Assembly (NCBI GenBank): GCA_964543545.1
Contig: CAZIYT010000007.1
Span: 62,001 to 126,000, forward strand
Reading direction: 5' to 3'
DNA length: 64,000 bases
From: UBA4416 sp964543545
GTDB taxonomy: Bacteria > Bacteroidota > Bacteroidia > B-17B0 > Aurantibacillaceae
Position 1 is the stretch's first letter. Every line of letters begins with the position of its first letter. Below the pieces are notes generated by a model. That model was not told where the DNA came from. It did not search any database and saw only the letters and a list, made by a program, of their open reading frames with translations. This document shows, one piece after another, positions 24,801-34,067 of the stretch. The translations under genes and the position numbers were made by a program.

Positions 24801-27800
24801 ATGAAAAAAGTAATCTTTTTACTTGTCATTGCCTTCTGCAATGTCTGTTGTTTTGCGCAGGATGGCTGTGGTTTCGACCACATTCTGAACGCGATCAAAA
24901 GCGACAGCACAGCGGGATCAGATTTTGATTCCGTGAGGGTTTTCATCCAGAAACGGATCGCCGAAAACAAACGGCAATCTGCCCTGATGAGAACCCAGCC
25001 CAATAATTATGTGATCCCTGTGGTGGTTCACCTTGTAGGAACCAACGCGTCGGCTATGACAGACGCCCAGGTACAGGCACAGATCAACCTGCTGAACGAT
25101 GGCTTTGCCAACCTGCTCGGCTCTACTTACGGCAGCATTGCCGACGACGCGCAGATCAAATTCTGCCTGGCGCAAACCTTGCCCAATGGCCAGCCCTGGG
25201 CCAATGTGAGCGCTTACAATGCCAACCTGTATTATAATACAACTCCCGGCATTACGCGCTGCACCACAGCGGTGGCCAATACGGTTGCCGGCAATCATAA
25301 CATGAACGCTACGGGCGCCAATAGCCAGCAGGCTTTGGTCAATGTTGCCTACAGCGGTTTTTCCTTCAACCGGTATATGAACATTTGGGTGGTTGACCAG
25401 ATCAGCCAGGTGCCAAGTCCGTACGTGAACAGCGTGATCGGCTATGCGCCTTTCCCTCTCCTGGGGCCGGCTGCTTACCTCGATGGCGTAGTGATGAGGC
25501 TCGATGGATTCGGCATCGGCTCAACGGGTTCATTTTATAACCAGGGCCGTATCCTCATCCATGAGGCAGGGCATTACCTGGGCTTGTTCCACACCTTCCA
25601 GTTTGGCTGTTCGGAAGTCATCAACGGTACGCCTTGTAACCTCAGTGGTGACGAGTGCTGTGATACACCGCCGGTAGCGGTTCCCAACCAGGCCAGTTGC
25701 TCGGCTTTATCGGCAAGTCCTCCGAACTCATGCTCCGAGTCTCCGAACCTGCCCGACATGTATGAGAACCACATGGATTATGCCTACGACCAACCCGGCA
25801 CCTGCCGGAACACTTTTACGGAAGATCAGGCTGACCGGATGCATGCCACGATACAGGCGTACCGCGCCAACCTCGTGTCTTTTTCCAACCACATTGTCAC
25901 AGGCCTGACGCAGCCGACAGGCTGCCAAGCTAATGCGATTGACCCTACTTTTATCACCACTCTTTCGGGAGGCTCGCAGCAGGTCTGCACGGGTGCCGCC
26001 ATCGGTTTCCTGGCGGGTTCGGGTGCGTCTTCCTATAGCTGGAGTTTCCCGGGAGGCACGCCTTCCAGCGCTTCGGGCACCAATAACCCAACCGGTATTG
26101 TTTATGCTACTCCGGGAACCTATAACGTATCGCTCAACATTACCGATGGCCTGGGAAATAATTATTCTTCCCTCATGCAGATCTTCGTTACCAATTGTAC
26201 ACCTTACAGCGGCAACCGCGCCAACTGGTATTTTGGTACCAATGCTTCGGTAAGCTTTGCCACAGGTATTGCCGTGGCGCAAAATCCCTCTTCTATCGCG
26301 ACGGATGAAGCCAGCGCCGCCATCAGCGACAACAGCGGAAACCTGCTGTTCTACACCAATGGCCGCAGTGTATGGAATAACACACATGCGACAATGACCA
26401 ACGGTGCCGGTACGCTCAACGGTTCCAACAATGCCTTAAGCGCGGTTTCTACCAGCCAGGGTGTTTTAATTGTACCGAGACCGGGCACAACCGATCACTA
26501 TTACATTTATACGCAAAGTGATGTGAGCTCTCCGACACAGATTATCGGCGTGAGCCAGTATGAAGTGGACATGAGCGTACCGGGAGGTATGGTGATGAGC
26601 ACAACGCCGGTGAACCCTTCCGAAAACTATGCATCCAACGAATCGCAGATTGCGGTACCGCATTGCAACGGAACGGATTACTGGCTGATCGTAAAACCTA
26701 AGAACAACAGCCAGTCGGGCCTTGTGAATCCCGGCCCTGTAAGCCCTGTAAATAACCAGATCGCGGCTTACCGGATTACCGGGGTCGGTATCAGCAATGT
26801 GCCGGTACTGAGCAGCTCCGGGCCTTATGTGCCTTCTGCAACGTATACCGGCGGCAACAATGGGATTACGCAAATGGCGATCAGCCCCGATAAAAAATTA
26901 TACTGCCTGGCAGATATTGATGCAGCATCGGGCTATATCTATTACTTCGATTGTGAAACGGGAATCTTCAACCATATTGCTACCATCACGGGTATCGACG
27001 GTTACGGGCTTGCCTTTAGTCCCAACTCGAAAGTGTTGTATGCCAAAGCCTCGATGAATATCAGGCAATACGACCTGAGCGCACTTTCGCCATGCAATAC
27101 CACTCCTCCCTATATTGATATTCCGATGTTGCCAACAGGTTATACGGCTCCTATCTTTTTCTTCAACTCTATCCAGCAGGGACCTGATGGGCGTGTGTAT
27201 GTGGGAAGAGCAGGGTATCCGGCCAGTCCGCAACAATTCCTCGGTGTGATCAATTTCCCGAATGTGCTTAATACCACTCCAACCTCTAACGAGTGCGGCT
27301 ATAATTTCTCCGGGATTCCTTTGTTGAGCACGCAAGGCTGCCGCCTCGATCTTCCGAATGATATCATCGGGCAGATCGGTGCACCTGCCGACGATTTCAC
27401 CTTCTGTGTGAAGAACTGCGGAGAAGCCTGCTTTACATCGCTTGGCTGCGGAACAACCTTTAGCTGGGATTTCGGTGATGGCTATAATACTTCCGGCACC
27501 AATACGGTTGTTCCGGCAGGTACCAACGGAGGAACTACCACCGGTAATTTTGAATACCCATGCCATACCTATGCATCTCCGGGCTCTTATGTCGTAAGCC
27601 TTTCCGTCGACGGACATACGGCCGTCACGCATACGGTAACTATTACACTGCCTGCGCCTCCAACCATTACAGGTCCTCTTTGTCCTGTGACGGGATTGCA
27701 GCAAAGCTACTACGGTCCTGCAGGATATACGTACAGCTGGACAGCCAGCAATGCGTCGCCTACGACTGGAAATACACAAACCTTTAATACGACCTGGATC

Positions 27801-30269
27801 ACGCTGCCTGCAAGCTTAACGCTTACGGTAACCGATCCGGCAACAGGTTGTACGGCAACGAGCACGTTGGCTATTGCAACCGGTTCTACAACAACAGTAA
27901 CCGTAACACCTTCCACCTCTACGATTTGTGCGGGAGCTACACAAACCCTGTGTGCCTCCGGAGCCTCTTCCTACACCTGGAGTACAGGTGCGAATACGGC
28001 CTGCATTACCGTGAGCCCTACTGCTTCGCTTACTACCTATACGGTAACCGGAAGTAACGGTGGCTGCGGTAGCGGCGTTGCAACGGCAAGTGTGTATACC
28101 ACACCGGGCCCTCAGATCTGCCTGACAGCAAGCACTTCTGTTTGCTCCAACAGCTGTACGGTTCTGAACGGGATCTGTGACGATACGGACCTCACGACGG
28201 TGACTTATACCTGGTCGCCGCCGGGAGGCATTGCTTCGGTAAATTCTGGAAGCACAGTGGCTTGTCCTAAAGTAACTACGGTGTATACGCTTACGGCGAC
28301 CAACCTTGCCGGTTGCACAACAGTAGCTACGACAACGGTGTTCGTTCTGGCAGCTCCGGTCTTAACGATCTCACCGGTAACTTCCACGATCTGTGCCGGT
28401 ACCACACAAACCATTTGTGTAGCGGGCGCCAGTACCTATACCTGGAGCACAGGAGTGAACACGGCCTGTATGACCGACGCCCCTGTTGTGACGACGGTGT
28501 ATACCGTAACAGGAACAAATGCCAATACGCAATGTAAGGCAAGCGCGACTTCTACGGTTGTGGTAAACCGGCTTCCGCGCCTATGCCTGTCGCCTTCTCC
28601 TACCATTTGCGCAGGTAGCTGCACAGTGATCAATGCTGCCTGCCAGGGTTCTACCGATAGCTATACCTGGTCGCCGACAACCGGTTTGTCGTCACCTTAT
28701 ACCGGTAGTACAACCGCCTGCCCTACAGTAACCACAGTGTATACAGTAACGGCAGTGAATATCGCCGGATGTGTAAAAACCGCCACACTGCAGGTGAATG
28801 TAACGCCACAGCCAACGGTGAGCATTTCGCCGCTTACTTCCACTATCTGTGCAGGCTCTTCGCAACTGCTGTGTGCTTCGGTAGGTCTCACCACTTATAC
28901 CTGGAGCACGGGAACCATGAGTGGCTGCATCACGGTATCACCGGGAAGCACCACTGTTTATACCGTACAGGGAACTCAGAATGGTTGTACGAGCGCGCCG
29001 GCTACGGCTACGGTGTACGTCAATCCAAAACCGGTGCTTTGTATGAGCAGCAGCGTGACGATCTGTTCAGGAACCTGTACCGTGATCAGGGCTAAATGCG
29101 ATAACACACCGGCCGGAACAACCTATACCTGGACACCAACGACAGGCCTGGGCTCTCCTAATTCAGGAACCAGCACCGCTTGCCCTACGGTGACGACAAC
29201 TTATACGGTTAATGTTACCGGGCCTAATGGCTGCACTGCTTCATCGGCAGTTACGGTATCTGTAACGCCGGTGCCTAGCTTAACGGTATCACCGTTGACA
29301 TCATCGGTATGTGCAGGCAGTACGCAAACGATCTGCGCGTCGGGAGCAAGCACCTATACCTGGAGCACAGGGGCTACAAGCAGCTGTATTACGGTAACAC
29401 CGGGAGTAACAACATCCTACACCGTTACCGGCTCCAATGGAAACTGCCCTGGAAATTCAGTAGTGGCAACCGTTACTGTAGTACCGAAGCCGGGTCTTTG
29501 CATGACACCTTCCATGACCTTATGTGCGGGAACATGCGCCACCATTAGCGGAACCTGCGGAACAGCGGTGAAATTTACTAACTTCCAGTGGTCGCCTACA
29601 ACCGGTGTGTCTACGCCAACAGCCTTAACCACCACTGTATGCCCGACTGTAACGACTGTATATACACTCACGGCTACCAATTATATGACGGGATGTGTGT
29701 CGACAGGAACGGTTTTAGTAGCCATGTCTCCGGCAACGATTGCTATCAGTGGTCCTGCGAGTGTGGCCTGCGGTGTAGCGAACCTTTATAGTGTAGCGCC
29801 TGTGGTGACGAACCCAACCACGAATTACAGCTGGTCGGCTACCAATGCCACACCGGCCAGTGGAGCAGGAACATCAGCCAGCATTAGTTTTGCTGCACCG
29901 GGTGGCGTGATTACCTGGAATGCCAGCACGACCATCGGCTCGATGATCTGCAAAGCCAAAGCAACCTTTACAGTGCATTGCAGCTTTATCCCGGATCCGC
30001 CAATCGATATCATCATCAACGGAGGTGATGCTACAACACTATATCCTAATCCGAATACGGGTATCATGACCCTCGCTTATGCTGTTGACCAGGAAGCGGT
30101 ATTTGAAATTATGGATGCCAATCAGAAAGTGTTGGCCCGTTATGACCTCGATCCGAAAGAGCGGGAAAGGACTATCCGCCAGGAAGAACTGGCGAACGGT
30201 GTCTATATGTACAAAGTTTCGGTGAAAAACCGGATCATTAAAACAGGTAAGATTGTGATCATTCGTTAA
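24801..30269 (+). CDS. Secreted M43-type metalloprotease with Cys-rich repeats and T9SS signal
   Basis: From ATG 24801 the product has 1,822 residues. Residues 1-20 are a signal peptide (ending CCFAQ). The protease domain, about 60-370, holds the zinc motif HEAGHYLGLFHTF (first His at about 254) and paired Cys, as in pappalysins (M43). A PKD-like domain (about 390-470) follows, then a propeller-like stretch (NWYFGTNASVSF..., about 475-850) and a second PKD-like domain (about 870-960). Eight alternating Cys/Thr-rich modules come next (about 1030-1645). The C-terminal 75 residues (LYPNPNTGIMTL...NGVYMYKVSV) are a type A T9SS sorting domain. It should be exported by type IX secretion and displayed or released. 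Confidence 0.9.
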   Translation: MKKVIFLLVIAFCNVCCFAQDGCGFDHILNAIKSDSTAGSDFDSVRVFIQKRIAENKRQSALMRTQPNNYVIPVVVHLVGTNASAMTDAQVQAQINLLNDGFANLLGSTYGSIADDAQIKFCLAQTLPNGQPWANVSAYNANLYYNTTPGITRCTTAVANTVAGNHNMNATGANSQQALVNVAYSGFSFNRYMNIWVVDQISQVPSPYVNSVIGYAPFPLLGPAAYLDGVVMRLDGFGIGSTGSFYNQGRILIHEAGHYLGLFHTFQFGCSEVINGTPCNLSGDECCDTPPVAVPNQASCSALSASPPNSCSESPNLPDMYENHMDYAYDQPGTCRNTFTEDQADRMHATIQAYRANLVSFSNHIVTGLTQPTGCQANAIDPTFITTLSGGSQQVCTGAAIGFLAGSGASSYSWSFPGGTPSSASGTNNPTGIVYATPGTYNVSLNITDGLGNNYSSLMQIFVTNCTPYSGNRANWYFGTNASVSFATGIAVAQNPSSIATDEASAAISDNSGNLLFYTNGRSVWNNTHATMTNGAGTLNGSNNALSAVSTSQGVLIVPRPGTTDHYYIYTQSDVSSPTQIIGVSQYEVDMSVPGGMVMSTTPVNPSENYASNESQIAVPHCNGTDYWLIVKPKNNSQSGLVNPGPVSPVNNQIAAYRITGVGISNVPVLSSSGPYVPSATYTGGNNGITQMAISPDKKLYCLADIDAASGYIYYFDCETGIFNHIATITGIDGYGLAFSPNSKVLYAKASMNIRQYDLSALSPCNTTPPYIDIPMLPTGYTAPIFFFNSIQQGPDGRVYVGRAGYPASPQQFLGVINFPNVLNTTPTSNECGYNFSGIPLLSTQGCRLDLPNDIIGQIGAPADDFTFCVKNCGEACFTSLGCGTTFSWDFGDGYNTSGTNTVVPAGTNGGTTTGNFEYPCHTYASPGSYVVSLSVDGHTAVTHTVTITLPAPPTITGPLCPVTGLQQSYYGPAGYTYSWTASNASPTTGNTQTFNTTWITLPASLTLTVTDPATGCTATSTLAIATGSTTTVTVTPSTSTICAGATQTLCASGASSYTWSTGANTACITVSPTASLTTYTVTGSNGGCGSGVATASVYTTPGPQICLTASTSVCSNSCTVLNGICDDTDLTTVTYTWSPPGGIASVNSGSTVACPKVTTVYTLTATNLAGCTTVATTTVFVLAAPVLTISPVTSTICAGTTQTICVAGASTYTWSTGVNTACMTDAPVVTTVYTVTGTNANTQCKASATSTVVVNRLPRLCLSPSPTICAGSCTVINAACQGSTDSYTWSPTTGLSSPYTGSTTACPTVTTVYTVTAVNIAGCVKTATLQVNVTPQPTVSISPLTSTICAGSSQLLCASVGLTTYTWSTGTMSGCITVSPGSTTVYTVQGTQNGCTSAPATATVYVNPKPVLCMSSSVTICSGTCTVIRAKCDNTPAGTTYTWTPTTGLGSPNSGTSTACPTVTTTYTVNVTGPNGCTASSAVTVSVTPVPSLTVSPLTSSVCAGSTQTICASGASTYTWSTGATSSCITVTPGVTTSYTVTGSNGNCPGNSVVATVTVVPKPGLCMTPSMTLCAGTCATISGTCGTAVKFTNFQWSPTTGVSTPTALTTTVCPTVTTVYTLTATNYMTGCVSTGTVLVAMSPATIAISGPASVACGVANLYSVAPVVTNPTTNYSWSATNATPASGAGTSASISFAAPGGVITWNASTTIGSMICKAKATFTVHCSFIPDPPIDIIINGGDATTLYPNPNTGIMTLAYAVDQEAVFEIMDANQKVLARYDLDPKERERTIRQEELANGVYMYKVSVKNRIIKTGKIVIIR
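27897..29727 (+). repeat. Four alternating pairs of Cys-rich coding modules
   Basis: Type 1 modules (STICAG...TYTWSTG...CITVSP) and type 2 modules (LCxxxSxTxCxGxCTVIxxxC...YTWSPTTG...STxxCPTVTTVYTVT) alternate four times. The pair repeats about every 460 nt. Each module carries two or four Cys that could form local disulfides. Confidence 0.8.
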
Positions 30270-30290
30270 GGAGAGTACATCTTGTCTTTA

Positions 30291-30323
30291 AGTCCTCCGC
30301 CGACGGGCGGGGGACTTTTTTTA
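30291..30323 (+). terminator. Rho-independent terminator
   Basis: AGTCCTCCGCC pairs with GGCGGGGGACT around GACG and is followed by seven T residues, 22 nt after the protease stop codon. Confidence 0.85.
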
Positions 30324-30330
30324 TTTCCGG

Positions 30331-31167
30331 TCAGATGAAGGTATAAGAAAATTTACAACCGAATTGATGTTCGTTGCGGTAGCTGTCGAAAAAGCTTCGG
30401 GGCATGAATTGCTTTAAAGGGATCAGGCGCTGTGTATCGCCGTCGTTGAAATGCAGGGCGGAGGTACTGAAGTCGCAGTATTCGTAGTACAGGCTGAGTC
30501 CGAGTCTTTGCAAGGCTTTTGGCGTTTCTTTGTTTTTCTGAATGAAGCCTGGCAGATTCAGCAGCATCAACTCACAACCATACATGGCTCTTCTTAACTG
30601 AAAGCTGTTGTAATCTGTGCCGGCGCTTACCAGGCCTGAAGGTCCATGATAATGGCTGCGCGTGGAGCCCCGGTATAATTTAAGAGCGGGAGCGTAGGGC
30701 TGCGGGAGCTTGATGATGAGCCCGTAATACAAAGTGTAATTATGAAAAGAACGCATTTCGCAGCCGGGCATCGTAGGTGAGCTGCCTTTTTTTGATTCGA
30801 AGAGCTTTGCTGACGTGGCAATAATGGCGGAATCAAGCGCTGAAGAAACCAGGTCGTGATCGATGGCCTGTTTGTAATCGTGGACAAAATTCCCATCGAA
30901 AGCGGTTGCCCAAAGCTTGTCCTGCCAGCCCCAGCCGGCAAAGAGCCCCAGGATTGTTTTGCCCGACAGGAAAGCGCCGGGATTAAAACCTGCTTCGGTA
31001 TAAATGCCATGCCCGGAGTTAATGACAGAATGATTGGCCAGTGGAAGCCGGTAGCCTGCCGTGAAGAAGGCCGGTGCAAAACCCGGATTTTTTTTGGTGA
31101 AAGCTGTATCGGCCATTTGGGCCTGAAGCAAAAATGGAAAGGTGCATGCAAGGATCAGGCGTTTCAT
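30331..31167 (-). CDS. Secreted protein of unknown function (278 aa)
   Basis: Starting at ATG 31167 gives a clean signal peptide (MKRLILACTFPFLLQAQ); the frame upstream to 31251 would add 28 poor residues. The mature part is rich in aromatic strands (GYRLPLANHSVINSGHGIYTE, GLFAGWGWQDKLW, LSLYYEYCDFS), compatible with an outer-membrane beta-barrel, and ends FGCKFSYTFI, whose final aromatic residues fit that idea. I recognise no family. Confidence 0.65.
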   Translation of the reverse strand: MKRLILACTFPFLLQAQMADTAFTKKNPGFAPAFFTAGYRLPLANHSVINSGHGIYTEAGFNPGAFLSGKTILGLFAGWGWQDKLWATAFDGNFVHDYKQAIDHDLVSSALDSAIIATSAKLFESKKGSSPTMPGCEMRSFHNYTLYYGLIIKLPQPYAPALKLYRGSTRSHYHGPSGLVSAGTDYNSFQLRRAMYGCELMLLNLPGFIQKNKETPKALQRLGLSLYYEYCDFSTSALHFNDGDTQRLIPLKQFMPRSFFDSYRNEHQFGCKFSYTFI

Positions 31168-31288
31168 GGGCAAGAGAATGGCATGTGATTTTTTTTGCTG
31201 AATCAATTTTGGTGCCAGCGGCAGAGGCTCTGTCCGGAGAAAAAATATCATATTGTAAAGCGGAAACCTATAATAGCTATTTTAGATT

Positions 31289-31825
31289 ATGCCTGATACT
31301 GAATACCCAAACGATTGCAGTGAGGTGCAACGCCTTTGCAGAAATTGCGGAGCCAGCGATGTGTTTTATTTTACGAAGCGGGAGATCGCATTCGATTTAT
31401 ACAGCATGAAGCAAATCTTCGCTACAGCCTGCACGCGATGTGCTTCTACGGAAAATGCTTCTCTGCATGTGAAAGCGTTTCCTCTTGATGAGGTATTGCT
31501 GCTGGAATGGGCGCAACATGAAGAGCTTCGCCTCTCGCATGATGATGAGCTATTCCTGGGCGATCGTCTGTACCTGACGCAGTTGCTGGATCTGCTCGAT
31601 CACCACGAAATCGTACCTCTGAAAAGGCATGTGATATTTGAGGCACTTTGTGTGATGGTGTATGATCAACTCATGGATGATGAGAAGCCTGACCTTGTGC
31701 TGGCAGAACAGGTGAAGGCAGAGCTTTTGAAACGGCGTGAGCAGCTTCAGGAAGCCGGGCACGTGATTATGCCTTATCTTAAAGAAGTGGTGTATCCCTT
31801 TCTGGGAATGGAATTCAAAGGTTAA
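31289..31825 (+). CDS. Putative zinc-ribbon protein of unknown function (178 aa)
   Basis: Two Cys pairs near the N-terminus, CRNCG (about 17-21) and CTRC (about 49-52), spaced by 28 residues, look like a zinc-ribbon knuckle pair. The rest is helical and acidic (HDDELFLGDRLYLTQLLDLLDHH). No family is recognised. It stands upstream of a DUF6157 gene but 114 nt apart, so co-transcription is uncertain. Confidence 0.6.
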   Translation: MPDTEYPNDCSEVQRLCRNCGASDVFYFTKREIAFDLYSMKQIFATACTRCASTENASLHVKAFPLDEVLLLEWAQHEELRLSHDDELFLGDRLYLTQLLDLLDHHEIVPLKRHVIFEALCVMVYDQLMDDEKPDLVLAEQVKAELLKRREQLQEAGHVIMPYLKEVVYPFLGMEFKG

Positions 31826-31939
31826 ATCTTAAAGAACATGCGGGCACAGAGTTGCAGAGAAGACACGGAGATCGCCAGGCGTTCAGCGAAATAAAACCAA
31901 AATCGTATCTTTACGTTCATCATTTAGCTGTTAGGATCC

Positions 31940-32353
31940 ATGAAAACACATACGATCAATTATCAGAATGCCTTTATTGAAGTGGCTGATGATTGCCCGG
32001 TGCAGAGCGGAGAAGTACCGCCACAGAAGGGAGAATCGAAAACGGTAGCAAACCTTCAGTTCGACATGCTTTATAAGCATCCTTACAAGTACACTTCCGA
32101 TGATGTGCTTTTCCAGGTGTATGCCGACAGGAATGACCTGACGAAAAAAGAGTATAAGGAAGCACGGGACATATTCTTTTCGAAAGGCCAGCCCTGCCTC
32201 CGCACTTCTCCGTTAACCAAGCGCTACGGCTGGGGCGTGCACCATGATAAGGACGGAAAGGTGGCTATCTATGGCTGCGAAACGCCTGAGTATAAAACGT
32301 TTTCTAAAGACAAATCGCTGAAGGTGGTGAAGGCCATGAAGAGCAGTAAATGA
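31940..32353 (+). CDS. DUF6157-like protein (137 aa)
   Basis: HTINYQNAFIEVADDCP at the start, PYKYTSDDVLFQVYADR in the middle, and FFSKGQPCLRTSPLTKRYGWG match my recollection of DUF6157, a small cytosolic family spread through Bacteroidota, Firmicutes and Actinobacteria with no known function. Length fits a single domain. Confidence 0.75.
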   Translation: MKTHTINYQNAFIEVADDCPVQSGEVPPQKGESKTVANLQFDMLYKHPYKYTSDDVLFQVYADRNDLTKKEYKEARDIFFSKGQPCLRTSPLTKRYGWGVHHDKDGKVAIYGCETPEYKTFSKDKSLKVVKAMKSSK

Positions 32354-32380
32354 TCTGATATAGCTAATCTCTTAGACATC

Positions 32381-32752
32381 ATGAACCATTCCATTCCTTT
32401 CTTTTTGCTCCTCTTGTTTTTTGTGTCATGTGGCATGCCGGAATCACATCGCATCAGCACGAAAGAAAAAGCAAAGATCGAGATCCTCGAACAACAATTG
32501 CATTGTGAGATCTGGCGGAGCTTTTCCCATGAAAGCTTCGATGAGCTGCCCGATCTCGAACTCACCATAACAGGATTGTCCTGTCCTGCCGACAGCGTAG
32601 GCTATATGGCGGAATACATTGCCAGGGATTATCTTCCTTATGTCGATTACAAAGGAAGATACCGGAATATTATCGTGAACATGGAATCGGGGAACGAAGG
32701 AAAGATTGGTGTGGGCGGCAAGCAAATATTCAGATTCAGGCTGGACGAATAA
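32381..32752 (+). CDS. Small lipoprotein of unknown function (123 aa)
   Basis: MNHSIPFFLLLLFFVSCGMPES is a lipoprotein signal with Cys at residue 17. The mature domain of about 105 residues is mixed alpha/beta (AKIEILEQQLHCEIW, LPDLELTITGL, YRNIIVNMESG). No family is recognised. It lies 27 nt after the DUF6157 gene and directly precedes the next unknown gene. Confidence 0.65.
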   Translation: MNHSIPFFLLLLFFVSCGMPESHRISTKEKAKIEILEQQLHCEIWRSFSHESFDELPDLELTITGLSCPADSVGYMAEYIARDYLPYVDYKGRYRNIIVNMESGNEGKIGVGGKQIFRFRLDE

Positions 32753-32756
32753 TGCC

Positions 32757-33395
32757 GTGGGGAAAGAAGTTTATATAGATGAAATAAATTTCGGCTTGCT
32801 AAGCCGTCATCTGCCCGGCCTCATGGAAGGACAGCCTGCCCTGGATGCTCTCCAGGAAAAAGTGACGCTTGTGCCTGAGGTCCTTACGGCGGAGGACTAT
32901 GAACAGATCATCGATTTTCTTAATCATCAGGTGTTATCGGAGGAGGATTTTGAAGCGGAGCTGGAAGAGCTTGGTTTTAAAACGATACAACGGTTTCATC
33001 CGACTTACCTTGCCGTGACATTTATGGAGCTGCTCCGCGATCTTCTGCCGGAGACGACAGCGCATAACGAAATGGATCTTTACCGCCTGAGCCGGGAAGA
33101 GCTGCTGCAGTTTACAGAAGTACTCCTGCTTTACAAGGAAGTGTTTGAGCAGTATGATGATGCGAAAACCGCGCGGGTCTTTGATATCAGCACAGCCGTA
33201 AGGGAACAATTTACGATGGCCGGCAAGCAGCTGCTGGAGCGGGAAATAGAAAGCAGGAAGGAGCTGGGAGAGGATTATTCCGGTAAATGGTTTCCTCATT
33301 ACTTTCACTTTTTCATGCACATAGATCCGCAAGGAATGAAAGACTCTATTCTGAAAGGAAAGGGAGATGCGTACCTGATTGTAGATAGCTATTAG
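32757..33395 (+). CDS. Unknown soluble protein, probable GTG start (212 aa)
   Basis: The open frame begins at 32706, but the first 17 codons overlap the lipoprotein gene and read as out-of-frame sequence (GWTNNA). GTG at 32757, 4 nt after the lipoprotein stop, is a better start (MGKEVYIDEINFGLLSRH). The protein is acidic and helical, rich in Leu/Glu (DFLNHQVLSEEDFEAELEELG; LYRLSREELLQFTEVLLLYKEVF). No domain is recognised. Confidence 0.55.
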   Translation: MGKEVYIDEINFGLLSRHLPGLMEGQPALDALQEKVTLVPEVLTAEDYEQIIDFLNHQVLSEEDFEAELEELGFKTIQRFHPTYLAVTFMELLRDLLPETTAHNEMDLYRLSREELLQFTEVLLLYKEVFEQYDDAKTARVFDISTAVREQFTMAGKQLLEREIESRKELGEDYSGKWFPHYFHFFMHIDPQGMKDSILKGKGDAYLIVDSY

Positions 33396-33463
33396 CGCTG
33401 CCGTTTTTGGTCACAGATTAAAAATCCGCAACAACAAATTCGCGACAGGCAATCACAACCATC

Positions 33464-33847
33464 TCAAAAATCACTCACTGTAAAAGCCTGCAGGAAGATC
33501 TTTCCAAACTCAATGTCCCTGTTGGTGGTTTCGTCGGGGTAGTTTTCAAAATAATCTTCGAGGTCCACCAATACCGCGCGGAATTCCGTATAAATCATGT
33601 TTTTGAGCTCTTTGATGTCGTCTTCGGTATGGTAAAGCTCAGCATACATATCAGACAGGGATTGTGTCTGCTCGGAAAGCGAAGAATAGCCCATAAAAAT
33701 GTCTTCTCCCTGGGTATTGTTGTAGCGTTGTCCGACCTCGGCCAGGCAGGAGGCAATGTTCTGGTAATAAAGGATGTTGTTTCCGGTGTCAAAAGGATCG
33801 CTTTCTAAAATGCGGGTGTAGGGGTTGCTTTCTACTAGTCTGGTCAT
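33464..33847 (-). CDS. Small acidic protein of unknown function (127 aa)
   Basis: Starting at ATG 33847 (MTRLVESNPYTRILESDPF) gives 127 helical, acidic residues; the upstream Met at 33895 adds 16 less convincing residues. DIKELKNMIYTEFRAVLVDLEDYFENYPD suggests a coiled or helical-bundle fold. It is divergent from the DUF4856 gene. No family is recognised. Confidence 0.55.
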   Translation of the reverse strand: MTRLVESNPYTRILESDPFDTGNNILYYQNIASCLAEVGQRYNNTQGEDIFMGYSSLSEQTQSLSDMYAELYHTEDDIKELKNMIYTEFRAVLVDLEDYFENYPDETTNRDIEFGKIFLQAFTVSDF

Positions 33848-33965
33848 GGTTTCTGGGTTTATTTTACTCAAAAATAAGTCAATTTGTAGCATCATGTTGC
33901 TATAAATAATAGCAATCTGTTTTATTTGCTGAAATTAACAGGTGGGCTTGTTTCGGGCTTGCCGG

Positions 33966-34028
33966 GGGCAAATTGCCCGTATACTAGTTTTATGGTATGT
34001 GCCCGATTTTGAAAAAGGAATACATTTG
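33966..34028 (+). promoter_or_regulatory. Palindrome and -7 element upstream of the iron-type operon
   Basis: GGGCAAATTGCCC (33966-33978) is a near-perfect palindrome. TACATTTG at 34021-34028 matches the Bacteroidota -7 consensus, 39 nt before the DUF4856 start. A convincing -33 is not visible, which would fit activated or repressed control; that is an inference. Confidence 0.45.
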
Positions 34029-34067
34029 CCCTGCAATTTAAAATCAATCTAAATAACAAGACAAACT

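Noticed and set aside
26898..27779. 293-codon minus-strand ORF inside the protease gene
   Set aside because: It is the reverse of a Thr/Gly/Cys-rich coding sequence and gives a low-complexity Arg/Ile/Gly protein.
27897..29727. CRISPR-like regular repeats
   Set aside because: The units are in-frame coding modules of about 460 nt, not short identical repeats with unique spacers.
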